Origin: Vibrio astriarenae | GTDB taxonomy: Bacteria > Pseudomonadota > Gammaproteobacteria > Enterobacterales > Vibrionaceae | NCBI RefSeq assembly: GCF_010587385.1 | Contig: NZ_CP047475.1 | Location: forward strand, 620,001-684,000 | DNA length: 64,000 bases | Direction: 5' to 3' | Shown here: positions 6,987 to 21,081 of the stretch, piece by piece | How the letters are laid out: each line of letters begins with the position of its first letter | How positions within the stretch are numbered: the stretch's first letter is position 1 | Position numbers and translations under genes: made by a program | The notes under the pieces: generated by a model | What the model was told of the DNA's origin: nothing | The model's database searches: none | The model's input: the letters and a program-made list of their open reading frames with translations, nothing else

Positions 6987-9560
6987 ATGCGTCTTGATCG
7001 TTTTACTAGCAAATTCCAAGTTGCTATCTCTGATGCGCAATCTTTAGCGTTAGGGAGAGATCATCAATACATTGAGCCTGTGCATCTGATGGTGGCACTG
7101 CTTGATCAAAATGGTAGCCCAATTCGTCCCTTATTAACGATGCTTAATGTTGACGTTATGCAGCTACGTTCAAAACTGAGTGAATTACTCGACCGACTAC
7201 CCAAAGTCAGTGGTATCGGTGGGGATGTACAACTTTCGACTGGCATGGGTAGCATGTTCAACCTATGTGACAAAGTCGCTCAAAAGCGCCAAGACAGCTA
7301 CATCTCATCTGAAATATTCCTTTTGGCTGCACTAGAAGACAAAGGTCCATTGGGCTCCTTGTTGAAAGAAGTCGGTTTGACAGAGCAAAAAGTTGCTCAA
7401 GCAATCGAAAAGATCAGAGGCGGTCAAAAGGTGGATGCTCCAAATGCAGAAGAGTTGCGTCAGGCACTAGAGAAATTCACGATAGATCTGACTGAGCGGG
7501 CAGAGCAAGGCAAGCTTGACCCAGTGATTGGGCGTGATGATGAAATCCGCCGCACCATTCAAGTGCTACAGCGCCGTACTAAAAACAATCCAGTTATCAT
7601 CGGTGAACCTGGTGTAGGTAAAACTGCCATCGTCGAGGGGCTTGCTCAACGCATCATCAACAACGAAGTACCAGAGGGACTTCGTGGACGCCGAGTCCTC
7701 TCTTTAGACATGGGGGCACTCGTCGCGGGTGCAAAATACCGAGGTGAGTTTGAAGAACGTTTGAAATCAGTCCTCAATGAGCTTTCAAAAGAAGAGGGCA
7801 ATATCATCCTCTTTATTGATGAGCTGCATACCATGGTGGGTGCGGGCAAAGGTGAAGGCTCTATGGATGCGGGCAACATGTTAAAGCCTGCATTAGCCCG
7901 AGGAGAACTGCACTGTGTCGGCGCAACGACTCTTGATGAATATCGTCAATATATAGAGAAAGATCCTGCACTGGAGCGCCGCTTCCAAAAAGTGCTGGTG
8001 GATGAACCGACAGTGGAAGATACGGTGGCGATACTCCGTGGTCTGAAAGAGCGCTATGAACTTCACCACCATGTGGAGATTACCGACCCTGCGATCGTGG
8101 CAGCAGCAAGCTTGTCTCATCGATATGTATCAGATCGCCAACTGCCTGATAAAGCCATTGACCTTATTGACGAAGCGGCATCAAGTATCCGCATGCAAAT
8201 CGACTCCAAGCCGGAATCGCTAGATAAGCTAGAACGAAAAATCATCCAGTTAAAGATAGAGCAGCAGGCCCTAGTAAACGAATCGGATGATGCGAGTGAA
8301 AAACGCCTGAACTCACTTAATCTAGAGCTGAGAGAGAAAGAGCGAGAGTTTGCGGAGTTAGAAGAGGTATGGAACGCTGAAAAAGCGGCCTTATCTGGTA
8401 CTCAGCACATCAAGGCGGAACTTGAACAAGCGCGCATGGACATGGACTTTGCTCGTCGTGCGGGTGATTTGAATCGGATGTCAGAGCTGCAATATGGCCG
8501 TATCCCTGAACTAGAGAAGCAACTTGATCTTGCTACTCAAGCAGAAATGCAGGAGATGACGTTGCTGCGTAATAAGGTAACGGATAGCGAAATTGCGGAA
8601 GTACTCTCGAAAGCAACAGGTATTCCTGTATCCAAAATGCTAGAAGCGGAGAAAGAGAAGTTGCTGCGCATGGAAGAGGTTCTGCACAAACGAGTGATTG
8701 GCCAAAAAGAGGCGGTGGATGTTGTTGCTAACGCAATTCGTCGCAGTCGAGCGGGATTATCGGACCCAAATCGACCAATTGGTTCATTTCTATTTCTAGG
8801 ACCTACAGGGGTAGGTAAGACTGAATTGTGTAAAACGCTGGCAAACTTCATGTTTGATAGTGAAGACGCCATGGTACGTATCGATATGTCAGAGTTTATG
8901 GAAAAACACTCTGTTGCAAGGCTAGTCGGTGCACCTCCAGGTTATGTTGGTTACGAAGAGGGCGGGTACTTAACTGAAGCGGTGCGAAGAAAACCATATT
9001 CAGTCATATTACTAGACGAAGTGGAGAAAGCGCATCCAGATGTGTTCAATATCTTATTGCAGGTGTTGGATGATGGCCGCTTAACGGATGGACAAGGTAG
9101 AACGGTCGATTTTCGCAATACCGTCGTGATCATGACTTCAAATCTGGGGTCTAATCGCATTCAGGAAAACTTTGCCCAATTAGATTATGAGGGCATCAAG
9201 AACGAGGTCATGGATGTTGTCAGCAAGCACTTCCGTCCAGAGTTCTTAAACCGCGTAGACGAGAGCGTCGTCTTCCATCCTTTAGGCAGAGAGCATATTA
9301 AGTCGATTGCGTCTATTCAATTAGCTCGTTTAGCAAAACGAATGGAAGAGAAAGGGTTCTTACTTGAAACAAGTGACGAGGCTCTTAATATGATAGCGCA
9401 GGTAGGCTTCGATCCTGTTTATGGTGCACGTCCACTCAAACGCGCGATTCAACAAACAGTAGAGAATCCATTAGCCAAGTCAATCTTAGGTGGAGAGATT
9501 GTGCCTGACAAAATGATTCGTTTGATTGTTGAGAATGACTCAATCTCCGCACAGCAATAG
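6987..9560 (+). CDS. clpB: Disaggregase chaperone ClpB
   Basis: 857-residue AAA+ protein that, with DnaK, pulls aggregated proteins through a hexameric ring using ATP. The Clp N-domain covers 1-145, NBD1 has Walker A GEPGVGKT near 206, the coiled-coil middle domain spans about 400-520, and NBD2 has GPTGVGKT near 605. Start chosen at ATG 6987 ([11 protein letters not shown], as in E. coli) preceded by GGAG; the open frame extends 29 codons further upstream but this would overlap the sigma-32 promoter region. A strong terminator follows at 9578. Confidence 0.97.
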   Translation: MRLDRFTSKFQVAISDAQSLALGRDHQYIEPVHLMVALLDQNGSPIRPLLTMLNVDVMQLRSKLSELLDRLPKVSGIGGDVQLSTGMGSMFNLCDKVAQKRQDSYISSEIFLLAALEDKGPLGSLLKEVGLTEQKVAQAIEKIRGGQKVDAPNAEELRQALEKFTIDLTERAEQGKLDPVIGRDDEIRRTIQVLQRRTKNNPVIIGEPGVGKTAIVEGLAQRIINNEVPEGLRGRRVLSLDMGALVAGAKYRGEFEERLKSVLNELSKEEGNIILFIDELHTMVGAGKGEGSMDAGNMLKPALARGELHCVGATTLDEYRQYIEKDPALERRFQKVLVDEPTVEDTVAILRGLKERYELHHHVEITDPAIVAAASLSHRYVSDRQLPDKAIDLIDEAASSIRMQIDSKPESLDKLERKIIQLKIEQQALVNESDDASEKRLNSLNLELREKEREFAELEEVWNAEKAALSGTQHIKAELEQARMDMDFARRAGDLNRMSELQYGRIPELEKQLDLATQAEMQEMTLLRNKVTDSEIAEVLSKATGIPVSKMLEAEKEKLLRMEEVLHKRVIGQKEAVDVVANAIRRSRAGLSDPNRPIGSFLFLGPTGVGKTELCKTLANFMFDSEDAMVRIDMSEFMEKHSVARLVGAPPGYVGYEEGGYLTEAVRRKPYSVILLDEVEKAHPDVFNILLQVLDDGRLTDGQGRTVDFRNTVVIMTSNLGSNRIQENFAQLDYEGIKNEVMDVVSKHFRPEFLNRVDESVVFHPLGREHIKSIASIQLARLAKRMEEKGFLLETSDEALNMIAQVGFDPVYGARPLKRAIQQTVENPLAKSILGGEIVPDKMIRLIVENDSISAQQ

Positions 9561-9577
9561 ATTCATAACTTGAATTA

Positions 9578-9611
9578 AAGAGGGGCAAAGCGATAGTTTT
9601 GCCCCTCTTTT
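9578..9611 (+). terminator. clpB terminator
   Basis: AAAGAGGGGCAAA and TTTTGCCCCTCTTTT arms around a short loop (12-13 bp stem). AT-flanked on both sides, so it may work in both directions. Confidence 0.88.
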
Positions 9612-9673
9612 GCTCGATTTGTCTAATATCTGTCCACTTGGTTGCTTTGAAGATGATTTTCTAGTTTTTGCTC

Positions 9674-9701
9674 TTGCCAAGCTCAAATGAATCTCTATAA
9701 T
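9674..9701 (+). promoter_or_regulatory. rrn P1 promoter
   Basis: TTGCCA, 16-bp spacer, TATAAT, followed by a GC-rich discriminator (GCGCCTCC) typical of stringently controlled rRNA promoters. Confidence 0.8.
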
Positions 9702-9798
9702 GCGCCTCCGTTGTCACGCAAAACCAGCGGTTTTAAGTGAATGACAAAAGGTCATAGAAGTTAATTAGATAGCTTCAAAAAATAATCCGAAAAAGTGT

Positions 9799-9826
9799 TT
9801 GACACTATCGGTTATTTGGCTAGAAT
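9799..9826 (+). promoter_or_regulatory. rrn P2 promoter
   Basis: TTGACA, 16-bp spacer, TAGAAT, 125 bp downstream of P1 and again followed by C-rich sequence (GACCCTCCGC). Both rRNA promoters use a 16-bp spacer, which lowers basal strength and favours growth-rate control. Confidence 0.8.
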
Positions 9827-10097
9827 GACCCTCCGCTTTGAGATGAACTTCACTGTTAGCCAAAGCAAGCTCTTTAAAAATATAAACCTATCAATCTGTG
9901 TGGGCACTCGTTGATGATAATCCAAAATGAAGCTTAGGCTTCAACTTAGATTTCAATGAACTGAGTGACCAATCGATACTTAGTATCGGCACAGTCAATT
10001 CATTATCGTTCTGTTGGAACGATAATAGCTTTAAAATTACATTAGTAGTTTTGAAGTCAGTATTCATTGAGTCAGTTCTTCGGAACATCAAAATCTT
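9827..10097 (+). other. rRNA leader with boxA antitermination signal
   Basis: Leader between P2 and mature 16S. It contains GCTCTTTAAA at 9869-9878, a boxA-type NusB/S10 site, and flanking sequence expected to form the RNase III processing stem. No protein gene; open frames here and through the operon are shadows. Confidence 0.7.
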
Positions 10098-11649
<1,552 letters not shown>

Positions 11650-11714
11650 TACGATGATTATTGCGATGAGTGTTCACACAGATTGATGGTTTATAGAATT
11701 AAAGAGATGATGTC

Positions 11715-11791
11715 GGGTCTGTAGCTCAGGTGGTTAGAGCGTTCGCCTGATAAGCGAGAGGTCGGTGGTTCAAGTCCACTCAGACCCACCA
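11715..11791 (+). tRNA. ileT: tRNA-Ile (GAT)
   Basis: 77 nt in the 16S-23S spacer. GGGTCTG/CAGACCC acceptor stem, anticodon loop CTGATAA, T arm GGTTCAAGTCC, encoded CCA. Confidence 0.96.
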
Positions 11792-11831
11792 ATTTCCTCC
11801 CAGGAGATTGGCGACGACATCACCTATTGAT

Positions 11832-11907
11832 GGGGCTATAGCTCAGCTGGGAGAGCGCCTGCCTTGCACGCAGGAGGTCAGCAGTTCGATCCTGCTTAGC
11901 TCCACCA
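11832..11907 (+). tRNA. alaT: tRNA-Ala (TGC)
   Basis: 76 nt, second spacer tRNA. GGGGCTA/TAGCTCC acceptor stem, anticodon loop CTTGCAC, encoded CCA. Confidence 0.96.
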
Positions 11908-12208
11908 TCTTTAAGTGTTCTTTCTTAAGAATCTTTAAAAATGGTTTCGAAAGAAATCTTGCTCTTTAACAATTTGGAAAGCTGACGAATAACAACAATC
12001 CCCATCTCTTTGAGATGCGTTGTTATTCAATTAAAAGTTCTCAAATCCTAAAACTACGGTTTTAGGTACCAACACACATTCAAGTGTTCTTGGAAGTATC
12101 GAAAGATACTTATATTTGAGTCCGGCAAAATCGAGTCTGCATCATGTATAAAAATTGCAGACAACTTTGGTTGTTTAAACAACAACTCGAAACTCCTTCG
12201 GGTTGTAT
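11908..12208 (+). other. 16S-23S spacer, second boxA
   Basis: About 300 nt without a gene. TGCTCTTTAACA at 11960-11971 is an exact boxA that recruits the Nus antitermination complex (with SuhB, encoded at 16096) for 23S transcription. The remainder includes the 23S RNase III processing arm. Confidence 0.75.
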
Positions 12209-15095
<2,887 letters not shown>

Positions 15096-15182
15096 ACAAC
15101 ACCCAAGGGGTTTTGATGGACTCAAAGCAAGAATATTGAATGTGTGCACATTAACTTTTAAAAGCTTTCCGAATTAAGAATT

Positions 15183-15302
15183 TGCTTGGCGACCATAGCA
15201 TTGTGGACCCACCTGATTCCATGCCGAACTCAGAAGTGAAACGCAATAGCGCCGATGGTAGTGTGGGGCTTCCCCATGTGAGAGTAGGACATCGCCAGGC
15301 TT
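15183..15302 (+). rRNA. rrf: 5S ribosomal RNA
   Basis: TGCTTGGCGACC at the 5' end pairs with ATCGCCAGGCTT at the 3' end; 120 nt with the usual CCGAACTCAGAAGTGAAACG core. Confidence 0.95.
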
Positions 15303-15356
15303 TGAACATTATCTATTTGAAGCACGATTTAGATAAGACTTTAAATAGACCACTGC

Positions 15357-15433
15357 GGAGTGGTAGTTCAGTTGGTTAGAATACCGGCCTGTCACGCCGG
15401 GGGTCGCGGGTTCGAGTCCCGTCCACTCCGCCA
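15357..15433 (+). tRNA. aspT: tRNA-Asp (GTC)
   Basis: 77 nt; GGAGTGG/CCACTCC acceptor stem, anticodon loop CTGTCAC, GGTTCGAGTCC T arm, encoded CCA. Distal tRNA of the rrn operon. Confidence 0.96.
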
Positions 15434-15467
15434 TTAATTCGAGAGTCGTCTCATTAAACACGAAGAT

Positions 15468-15544
<77 letters not shown>

Positions 15545-15549
15545 CACAT

Positions 15550-15580
15550 TAAAGCCTCGTCGAACGACGGGGCTTTTTTT
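15550..15580 (+). terminator. rrn operon terminator 1
   Basis: AAGCCTCGTC-GAAC-GACGGGGCTT followed by a T-run. Confidence 0.85.
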
Positions 15581-15604
15581 ACATTTGTCGCTTTTTCAAA
15601 GCGA

Positions 15605-15653
15605 GTGTTGGGAGCAGGATCGCCAGCCCGGTCGAATCTCTCCACCCCTGCCA
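15605..15653 (+). pseudogene. tRNA-Trp 3'-end remnant with 17-nt insertion
   Basis: GTGTTGGGAG (15605-15614) and TCGAATCTCTCC...CCTGCCA (15632-15653) repeat the 3' part of tRNA-Trp exactly, from the anticodon-stem side through CCA, but a 17-nt insert (CAGGATCGCCAGCCCGG) replaces one T in the T loop. There is no 5' half, so it cannot be a tRNA. It is followed by a second near-identical terminator, so tail plus terminator were duplicated as one unit. Confidence 0.8.
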
Positions 15654-15659
15654 TCTATC

Positions 15660-15691
15660 AAAGCCTCGTTCGAAAGAACGGGGCTTTTTTA
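15660..15691 (+). terminator. rrn operon terminator 2
   Basis: AAGCCTCGTTC-GAAA-GAACGGGGCTTTTTT, a duplicate of terminator 1 with compensatory stem changes. Confidence 0.85.
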
Positions 15692-16047
15692 CGTTTGTAT
15701 CTTTGAAAAGAGAACTTTCGTAGGGTGGATTGTTAATCTAGGTTACTCGCTAGGTTAAATGGCTCTACTCAGCTAAATGCTAAGTGTCAGGTACCTTACC
15801 CCGCTCTCATAGTCTCTTTACGAAAATACCGAAACTTTCAAGACTCATCTAAGTTTGTTATTCATTAGTGTACAGTGTCCATATGCTTATACAAATTGGT
15901 ACGTAGTAACTCAAGCCAATCCTCAACAATAAGCACAGAATAGCCCCGCAGTAACGCCCCGTATGTACGACTAGACTCGTTAGTTTATCTCGTTAATAGA
16001 GATTATCTAGGTTGGCTATTGGATAGAAATGAGCACGCTACGCGCAT
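15692..16047. other. Non-coding stretch between rrn and suhB
   Basis: About 356 bp. I see no credible coding frame, tRNA, repeat or mobile-element end. A weak hairpin (ATCTC-GTTAATA-GAGAT near 15989-16005) is the only structure noted. See the findings for a possible rearrangement junction. Confidence 0.5.
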
Positions 16048-16073
16048 AAAAAAACCTCGCCGAAGCGAGGTTT
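16048..16073 (-). terminator. suhB terminator
   Basis: Minus strand AAACCTCGC-TTCG-GCGAGGTTTTTTT: UUCG tetraloop, 9-bp stem, T-run. Confidence 0.9.
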
Positions 16074-16095
16074 AATATTCTTAACGAAAAACGAA

Positions 16096-16899
16096 TTACT
16101 TAAGCAGTGCTTCGTTGCCGTTTTCACGAATGTGCTTGATGATGCCTTTAACGCCACGAGCGCTTGAAGCAACAACATTGCCAGACTTCATGTAGTCTGT
16201 ACCGCCAGCAAAGTCAGTAACGATAGCACCAGCTTCACGAGCGATTAGCTCACCAGCGGCAATGTCCCAAGGTTTTAGGCCAAGTTCAAAGAAGCCATCA
16301 ACACGGCCTGCAGCTACGTAACACAGGTCAAGTGCCGCTGAACCTGTACGACGGAAGTCTGAACAGTCTACAAATAGAGAAGACAGAATCTTTAGATAAG
16401 ATTCGCTGTGTTGCTTCTGCTTGAATGGGAAACCTGTTGCTAGAACAGTACCTTGAAGATCTTTAAGCTGTTTAACACGGATACGAGTGTTATTTAGTTG
16501 AGCGCCAGCACCACGTTGAGCGGTAAATAGCTCGTTACGGATTGGATCGTAAACACACGCTACCTCAGTTTTACCGTTAAGGCGTACTGCGATAGAAACA
16601 GAGAAGTGTGGCAGACCTTTTACGAAGTTAGTCGTGCCATCCAGAGGGTCGATGATCCACTGTGCATCTTTGTCTTTGCCTTCAATAAGACCGTTTTCTT
16701 CAGCAACGATAGAGTGATCAGGGTACGAGTTTTTGATCGTATCGATGATGATGGCTTCTGCTTCTTTGTCTACGTTAGTTACGAAGTCGTTCGTACCTTT
16801 TTGTGTAGATTCAATTTTGTCAGCATTTTCTAGTGATTTAGCGATATGGTTACCTGCTTTTCGTGCTGCACGAATAGCAATATTCAGCATAGGATGCAT
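16096..16899 (-). CDS. suhB: Inositol-1-monophosphatase SuhB
   Basis: 267 residues of the Mg-dependent inositol monophosphatase family: WIIDPLDGTTNF (metal site) and GSAALDLCYVAAGRVDGFFE...PWDIAAG are intact. It hydrolyses inositol-1-phosphate in vitro; in E. coli its main role is as a Nus-factor partner in the rRNA antitermination complex. Here it lies directly downstream of, and convergent with, an rrn operon. Divergent from trmJ. Confidence 0.96.
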   Translation of the reverse strand: MHPMLNIAIRAARKAGNHIAKSLENADKIESTQKGTNDFVTNVDKEAEAIIIDTIKNSYPDHSIVAEENGLIEGKDKDAQWIIDPLDGTTNFVKGLPHFSVSIAVRLNGKTEVACVYDPIRNELFTAQRGAGAQLNNTRIRVKQLKDLQGTVLATGFPFKQKQHSESYLKILSSLFVDCSDFRRTGSAALDLCYVAAGRVDGFFELGLKPWDIAAGELIAREAGAIVTDFAGGTDYMKSGNVVASSARGVKGIIKHIRENGNEALLK

Positions 16900-17074
16900 A
16901 GATATCTTCCCAACGGATGTTAAAGAACAAAAAACGTGACGAGTATATCAGTTATTTTTACAAATGGAAGTGGTTATTTTTTGCTCTTTTTGCTTGCTTT
17001 TTTAAATCAATATGACGTGCTTCTTATTAATATGCTAACATTCTGCGTCCATTCTAAAGGGGTAAACCATCGAC

Positions 17075-17815
17075 ATGTTAGACCGCGTTAAAATCGTTCT
17101 TGTAGGCACATCTCATGCAGGTAATATTGGCTCCGCAGCCAGAGCAATGAAGGTTATGGGACTATCAAACCTTGTACTTGTTGACCCCCAGTGTGAGAGA
17201 GATGGCCAGACAACGGCATTAGCTGCAGGAGCGAGTGACGTTGCGATGAACGCTGAAATTGTTGACACAGTAGAACAAGCTGTTGCTGATTGCTCGTTAG
17301 TGATTGGTACCAGTGCACGCTCAAGGACGTTAGATTGGCCAATGGTTGAGCCACGCGAGTGTGGCGAAAAATTGGTCCAAGCCCTGGCTAACAAGGATAG
17401 CGAAGGTTCTGTTGCCGTCGTCTTTGGCCGTGAGCGCACAGGGCTAACAAATGATGAGCTGCAGAAATGTCAGTACCACCTGACAATACCAGCTAACCCT
17501 GAATACAGCTCTTTGAACTTGGCGATGGCAGTACAAACCGTTTCTTACGAAATTCGTATGGCATATTTGGCAATGGAGCAGAGTCAATACGCACCAGCAC
17601 AGCAAACGGAATACCCTCGCTATGAACAGTTAGAACAATTCTATTCACACCTTGAAAAAGTCCTGTACGATACCCACTTTATTGAGAAGGATAAGCCGCA
17701 GAAGGTGATGGACAAATTGCGTCGCCTGTTTACTCGCGCGCGTCCTGAATCTCAAGAGCTGAACATTCTTCGTGGTGTACTTACTGCGATAGAGAAAACA
17801 AATAATTTGAAATAG
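17075..17815 (+). CDS. trmJ: tRNA (cytidine/uridine-32-2'-O)-methyltransferase
   Basis: 246-residue SPOUT-class methyltransferase using S-adenosylmethionine to methylate the ribose at position 32 of the anticodon loop. Conserved elements: [22 protein letters not shown] at the N-terminus, [14 protein letters not shown] in the knot region and [16 protein letters not shown]. It precedes iscR, as in E. coli (yfhQ–iscR), separated by the IscR operators. Confidence 0.95.
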   Translation: MLDRVKIVLVGTSHAGNIGSAARAMKVMGLSNLVLVDPQCERDGQTTALAAGASDVAMNAEIVDTVEQAVADCSLVIGTSARSRTLDWPMVEPRECGEKLVQALANKDSEGSVAVVFGRERTGLTNDELQKCQYHLTIPANPEYSSLNLAMAVQTVSYEIRMAYLAMEQSQYAPAQQTEYPRYEQLEQFYSHLEKVLYDTHFIEKDKPQKVMDKLRRLFTRARPESQELNILRGVLTAIEKTNNLK

Positions 17816-17829
17816 TTAGGTTCTAAAAA

Positions 17830-17853
17830 ATACCTGACTATTTTAGTCAAATA
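17830..17853 (+). promoter_or_regulatory. IscR type-1 binding site, distal
   Basis: ATACCTGACTATTTTAGTCA and four further bases: fits the [2Fe-2S]-IscR class-1 motif (YYGACT-AT-rich-AGTCRR) upstream of iscR. Expected to mediate autorepression when Fe-S supply is adequate. Confidence 0.85.
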
Positions 17854-17854
17854 A

Positions 17855-17879
17855 ATACTTGACCATTTTAGTCAGGTAT
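17855..17879 (+). promoter_or_regulatory. IscR type-1 binding site, proximal
   Basis: Starts ATACTTGACCATTTTAGTCA and ends GGTAT; a 25-bp near-palindrome one base away from the distal site. It contains a TTGACC that probably serves as the iscR -35 element, so binding would block polymerase. Confidence 0.87.
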
Positions 17880-17921
17880 GAAAAACTCCTTACCACATAA
17901 ACAGTGTGGAAAGGATGAATT

Positions 17922-18428
17922 ATGAGATTAACATCGAAAGGACGATATGCAGTGACAGCCATGCTCGATGTGGCTCTTCATTCACAGCAGAACCCCGTTC
18001 CTTTGGCTGATATTTCAGAGCGACAAGGGATTTCGCTTTCGTATCTTGAACAGCTTTTTTCTAAGTTGAGAAAAGCCGGTCTTGTCGCGAGTGTAAGAGG
18101 CCCTGGCGGTGGTTACCGTTTGGGAGCTGAAGCAAATACAATATCAATTGGTACCGTGATCTCTGCTGTTGATGAGTCCGTAGATGCGACTAAATGCAAC
18201 GGTAAAGGTGATTGTCAGGGCGGAACTCGCTGCCTGACACATACGTTATGGCGTGACCTGAGTGCACGAATCTCAGATTTCCTCAATAACATCACATTGG
18301 GCCAATTGATGAAGGACAACGAAGTCCTAGAGATCTCTGATAAGCAAGATATCGATCTTGCGCTAAATCATAGCCTTACACACAGTGGCTCGAGCTTATC
18401 TTCAATTGGCGTTGACGTTCGCTCATAG
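17922..18428 (+). CDS. iscR: Fe-S cluster assembly regulator IscR
   Basis: 168-residue Rrf2-family winged-helix repressor sensing Fe-S status. [20 protein letters not shown] and the DNA-contact helix are at the N-terminus. The [2Fe-2S] ligands lie in [16 protein letters not shown] (three Cys and a His). First gene of the isc operon, 27 bp before iscS, controlled by the two adjacent sites. It has a slightly longer C-terminal tail than typical. Confidence 0.97.
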   Translation: MRLTSKGRYAVTAMLDVALHSQQNPVPLADISERQGISLSYLEQLFSKLRKAGLVASVRGPGGGYRLGAEANTISIGTVISAVDESVDATKCNGKGDCQGGTRCLTHTLWRDLSARISDFLNNITLGQLMKDNEVLEISDKQDIDLALNHSLTHSGSSLSSIGVDVRS

Positions 18429-18455
18429 TGGCAAGGTATTACACTGGAGAAAATA

Positions 18456-19670
18456 ATGAAACTGCCTATTTATCTTGATTACTCAGCAACTTGCCCAGTC
18501 GATCCGCGAGTTGCAGAAAAAATGGTTCAGTACATGACTATGGACGGGACGTTTGGTAACCCTGCGTCACGTTCACACCGTTATGGTTGGCAAGCGGAAG
18601 AAGCGGTGGACACTGCTCGAGAGCAAATTGCTGACCTATTAAATGCAGACCCACGTGAGATTGTTTTCACCTCGGGTGCAACAGAGTCAGACAACCTAGC
18701 GATCAAGGGTGCAGCACACTTCTACTCAAAGAAAGGCAAGCACGTTATTACGGTCAAAACTGAGCACAAAGCGGTTTTGGACCCATGTCGTCAACTTGAG
18801 CGTGAAGGTTTTGAAGTCACTTACCTTGAGCCAGAATCAAATGGTATTGTCGACTTAAACAAACTTGAAGCAGCAATGCGTGAAGACACAGTATTGGTGT
18901 CTATCATGCACGTTAATAACGAAATTGGTGTGGTTCAAGACATCGCATCTATCGGAGAGCTTTGCCGCTCACGTAAGATTATTTTCCATGTCGATGCTGC
19001 TCAGTCAGCAGGTAAGTTGCCAATCGATGTGCAAGAAATGAAAGTGGATCTGATTTCACTATCGGCGCACAAGGCATACGGTCCAAAAGGTATCGGTGCA
19101 CTTTACGTACGTCGTAAGCCTCGTATTCGTCTTGAGGCTCAGATGCACGGTGGCGGCCACGAGCGTGGTTTCCGTTCAGGTACGTTACCTACGCACCAAA
19201 TCGTTGGTATGGGTGAAGCTTTCCGCGTCGCTAAAGAAGACATGCAAAAAGATTACGACCACGCAATGGCGCTACGTAATCGCTTGCTAGACGGTGTGAA
19301 AGATCTTGAGGCCGTAACAGTAAATGGTGATTTAGACCAACGCGTACCGCACAACTTGAACGTAAGTTTTGCCTTTGTTGAAGGTGAGTCATTGCTCATG
19401 TCTCTTAAAGACCTAGCAGTGTCATCAGGCAGTGCATGTACGTCTGCAAGCTTGGAGCCTTCTTACGTATTACGTGCATTAGGCCTAGATGATGAGCTTG
19501 CGCACAGCTCAGTTCGTTTCTCTTTTGGTCGCTTTACGACAGAAGAAGAGGTGGACTATGCAATTGAACAAATTCGTACTGCAGTAACTAAACTGCGCGA
19601 CATGTCTCCTCTATGGGATATGTACAAAGAAGGGATTGATTTGAGCACCGTTGAGTGGGCACACCACTAA
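18456..19670 (+). CDS. iscS: Cysteine desulfurase IscS
   Basis: 404 residues, exactly the E. coli length. PLP enzyme that removes sulfur from L-cysteine to yield alanine and an enzyme persulfide, which is passed to IscU and tRNA-thiolation enzymes. PLP lysine in [15 protein letters not shown] (about 206); persulfide Cys in [21 protein letters not shown] (about 328). Confidence 0.98.
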   Translation: MKLPIYLDYSATCPVDPRVAEKMVQYMTMDGTFGNPASRSHRYGWQAEEAVDTAREQIADLLNADPREIVFTSGATESDNLAIKGAAHFYSKKGKHVITVKTEHKAVLDPCRQLEREGFEVTYLEPESNGIVDLNKLEAAMREDTVLVSIMHVNNEIGVVQDIASIGELCRSRKIIFHVDAAQSAGKLPIDVQEMKVDLISLSAHKAYGPKGIGALYVRRKPRIRLEAQMHGGGHERGFRSGTLPTHQIVGMGEAFRVAKEDMQKDYDHAMALRNRLLDGVKDLEAVTVNGDLDQRVPHNLNVSFAFVEGESLLMSLKDLAVSSGSACTSASLEPSYVLRALGLDDELAHSSVRFSFGRFTTEEEVDYAIEQIRTAVTKLRDMSPLWDMYKEGIDLSTVEWAHH

Positions 19671-19724
19671 TCAACGTACTCATCATTCCAATGGATTGAT
19701 ATAGAGGATTCGAGGTAAATTATT

Positions 19725-20108
19725 ATGGCATATAGCGAAAAAGTAATTGATCACTATGAAAACCCACGTAACGTAGGCTCTTTCGATAAAGAAGATCCAA
19801 ATGTGGGTAGTGGTATGGTTGGTGCACCTGCATGTGGTGACGTGATGAAACTTCAGATCAAAGTAACACCAGAAGGTATTATTGAAGATGCGAAGTTCAA
19901 AACGTACGGCTGTGGCAGTGCTATCGCTTCTAGCTCACTGGTTACAGAGTGGGTTAAAGGTAAGTCAATCGATGAAGCGGCAGCAATTAAAAACGCTGAA
20001 ATTGCAGAAGAGCTTGAGCTTCCACCAGTAAAAGTTCACTGCTCTATTCTTGCTGAAGATGCAATCAAGGCAGCTGTTGCTGATTACAAAAAAAAGCACG
20101 ACCAATAA
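19725..20108 (+). CDS. iscU: Fe-S scaffold IscU
   Basis: 127-residue scaffold on which the [2Fe-2S] cluster is built. Three ligand Cys (GAPACGD, KTYGCGSA, KVHCSIL) and the LPPVK motif recognised by HscA are all present. Follows iscS by 54 bp. Confidence 0.98.
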   Translation: MAYSEKVIDHYENPRNVGSFDKEDPNVGSGMVGAPACGDVMKLQIKVTPEGIIEDAKFKTYGCGSAIASSSLVTEWVKGKSIDEAAAIKNAEIAEELELPPVKVHCSILAEDAIKAAVADYKKKHDQ

Positions 20109-20166
20109 TCAAGTGGCGAGCGCCAAGCTCGCCAGAAGAAATTTAAACTGAAAACCAGGGTGTAGT

Positions 20167-20490
20167 ATGGCCATTTCATTAACAGAATCCGCAGCAGACC
20201 GAGTGAGATCTTTCCTAGATAATCGAGGCAAAGGTATTGGTCTTCGTTTAGGTGTTAAAACCACGGGTTGTTCGGGTATGGCTTACGTACTTGAGTTCGT
20301 TGACGAACTCAATGAAGAAGACGAAGTCTTTGAGCACGCTGGTGTGAAAGTGATTATTGATCAAAAGAGTTTGGTTTACCTTGATGGCACAGAGCTTGAC
20401 TATGTTAAGCAAGGCTTGAATGAAGGCTTTGAGTTTAACAACCCTAACGCCAAAGGCGAGTGTGGTTGTGGTGAGAGCTTTAACGTCTAG
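20167..20490 (+). CDS. iscA: A-type Fe-S carrier IscA
   Basis: 107 residues with the three conserved Cys (TTGCSGMAY and the C-terminal CGCGESF). Delivers Fe-S clusters, mainly [4Fe-4S], to targets. Fourth gene of the operon. Confidence 0.97.
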   Translation: MAISLTESAADRVRSFLDNRGKGIGLRLGVKTTGCSGMAYVLEFVDELNEEDEVFEHAGVKVIIDQKSLVYLDGTELDYVKQGLNEGFEFNNPNAKGECGCGESFNV

Positions 20491-20549
20491 TGTATGACTA
20501 TAGTGAGGGCATAGCCCTCGCTGTTCAAAGACCAAGGATTGAACTCTGT

Positions 20550-21065
20550 ATGAACTACTTTGAATTATTTGGGCTACCAAACCAGTTTGATCTGGATGGT
20601 AGCCTTCTTTCTTCTCAATTCCGCGAATTACAAAAACGATTTCACCCTGACAACTTTGCCAGCGCTTCCGAACGAGATCGTTTGATGGCTGTCCAAAAAG
20701 CATCAGAAATCAATGATGCCTATCAAACACTGAAGCAGCCCATTTCTAGAGCGGAGTACATTTTGTCTCTCAATGATATCGAATTGAGAGGAGAGCAGCA
20801 GACTCTGCAAGATCCAATGTTTTTAATGGAACAAATGGAATTGCGTGAAGAGTTGGAGCATATTTCAGCTAGCCCAGATGGCGCTGACGACTTATTCGAC
20901 TTTGACCGTAAAGTCAGCAAAATGTACAAACAGCATTTATCACAGCTTGAAGAGCGATTGGATGCTCAGTTGTGGGGTGATGTTGCCGACACTGTGCGTA
21001 AGCTAAAATTTATCGCAAAGCTCAAATTAGAAATTGAACGAGTAGAAGATCACCTACTCGACTAG
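20550..21065 (+). CDS. hscB: Fe-S co-chaperone HscB
   Basis: 171-residue J-protein that presents IscU to HscA. The HPD motif is in [10 protein letters not shown] and a C-terminal helical IscU-binding domain follows. Start taken at ATG 20550 ([10 protein letters not shown]), giving exactly the E. coli length; a longer frame begins at 20490 overlapping the iscA stop but adds unrelated residues. Confidence 0.96.
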   Translation: MNYFELFGLPNQFDLDGSLLSSQFRELQKRFHPDNFASASERDRLMAVQKASEINDAYQTLKQPISRAEYILSLNDIELRGEQQTLQDPMFLMEQMELREELEHISASPDGADDLFDFDRKVSKMYKQHLSQLEERLDAQLWGDVADTVRKLKFIAKLKLEIERVEDHLLD

Positions 21066-21081
21066 TTACAAAGGACCTCCA

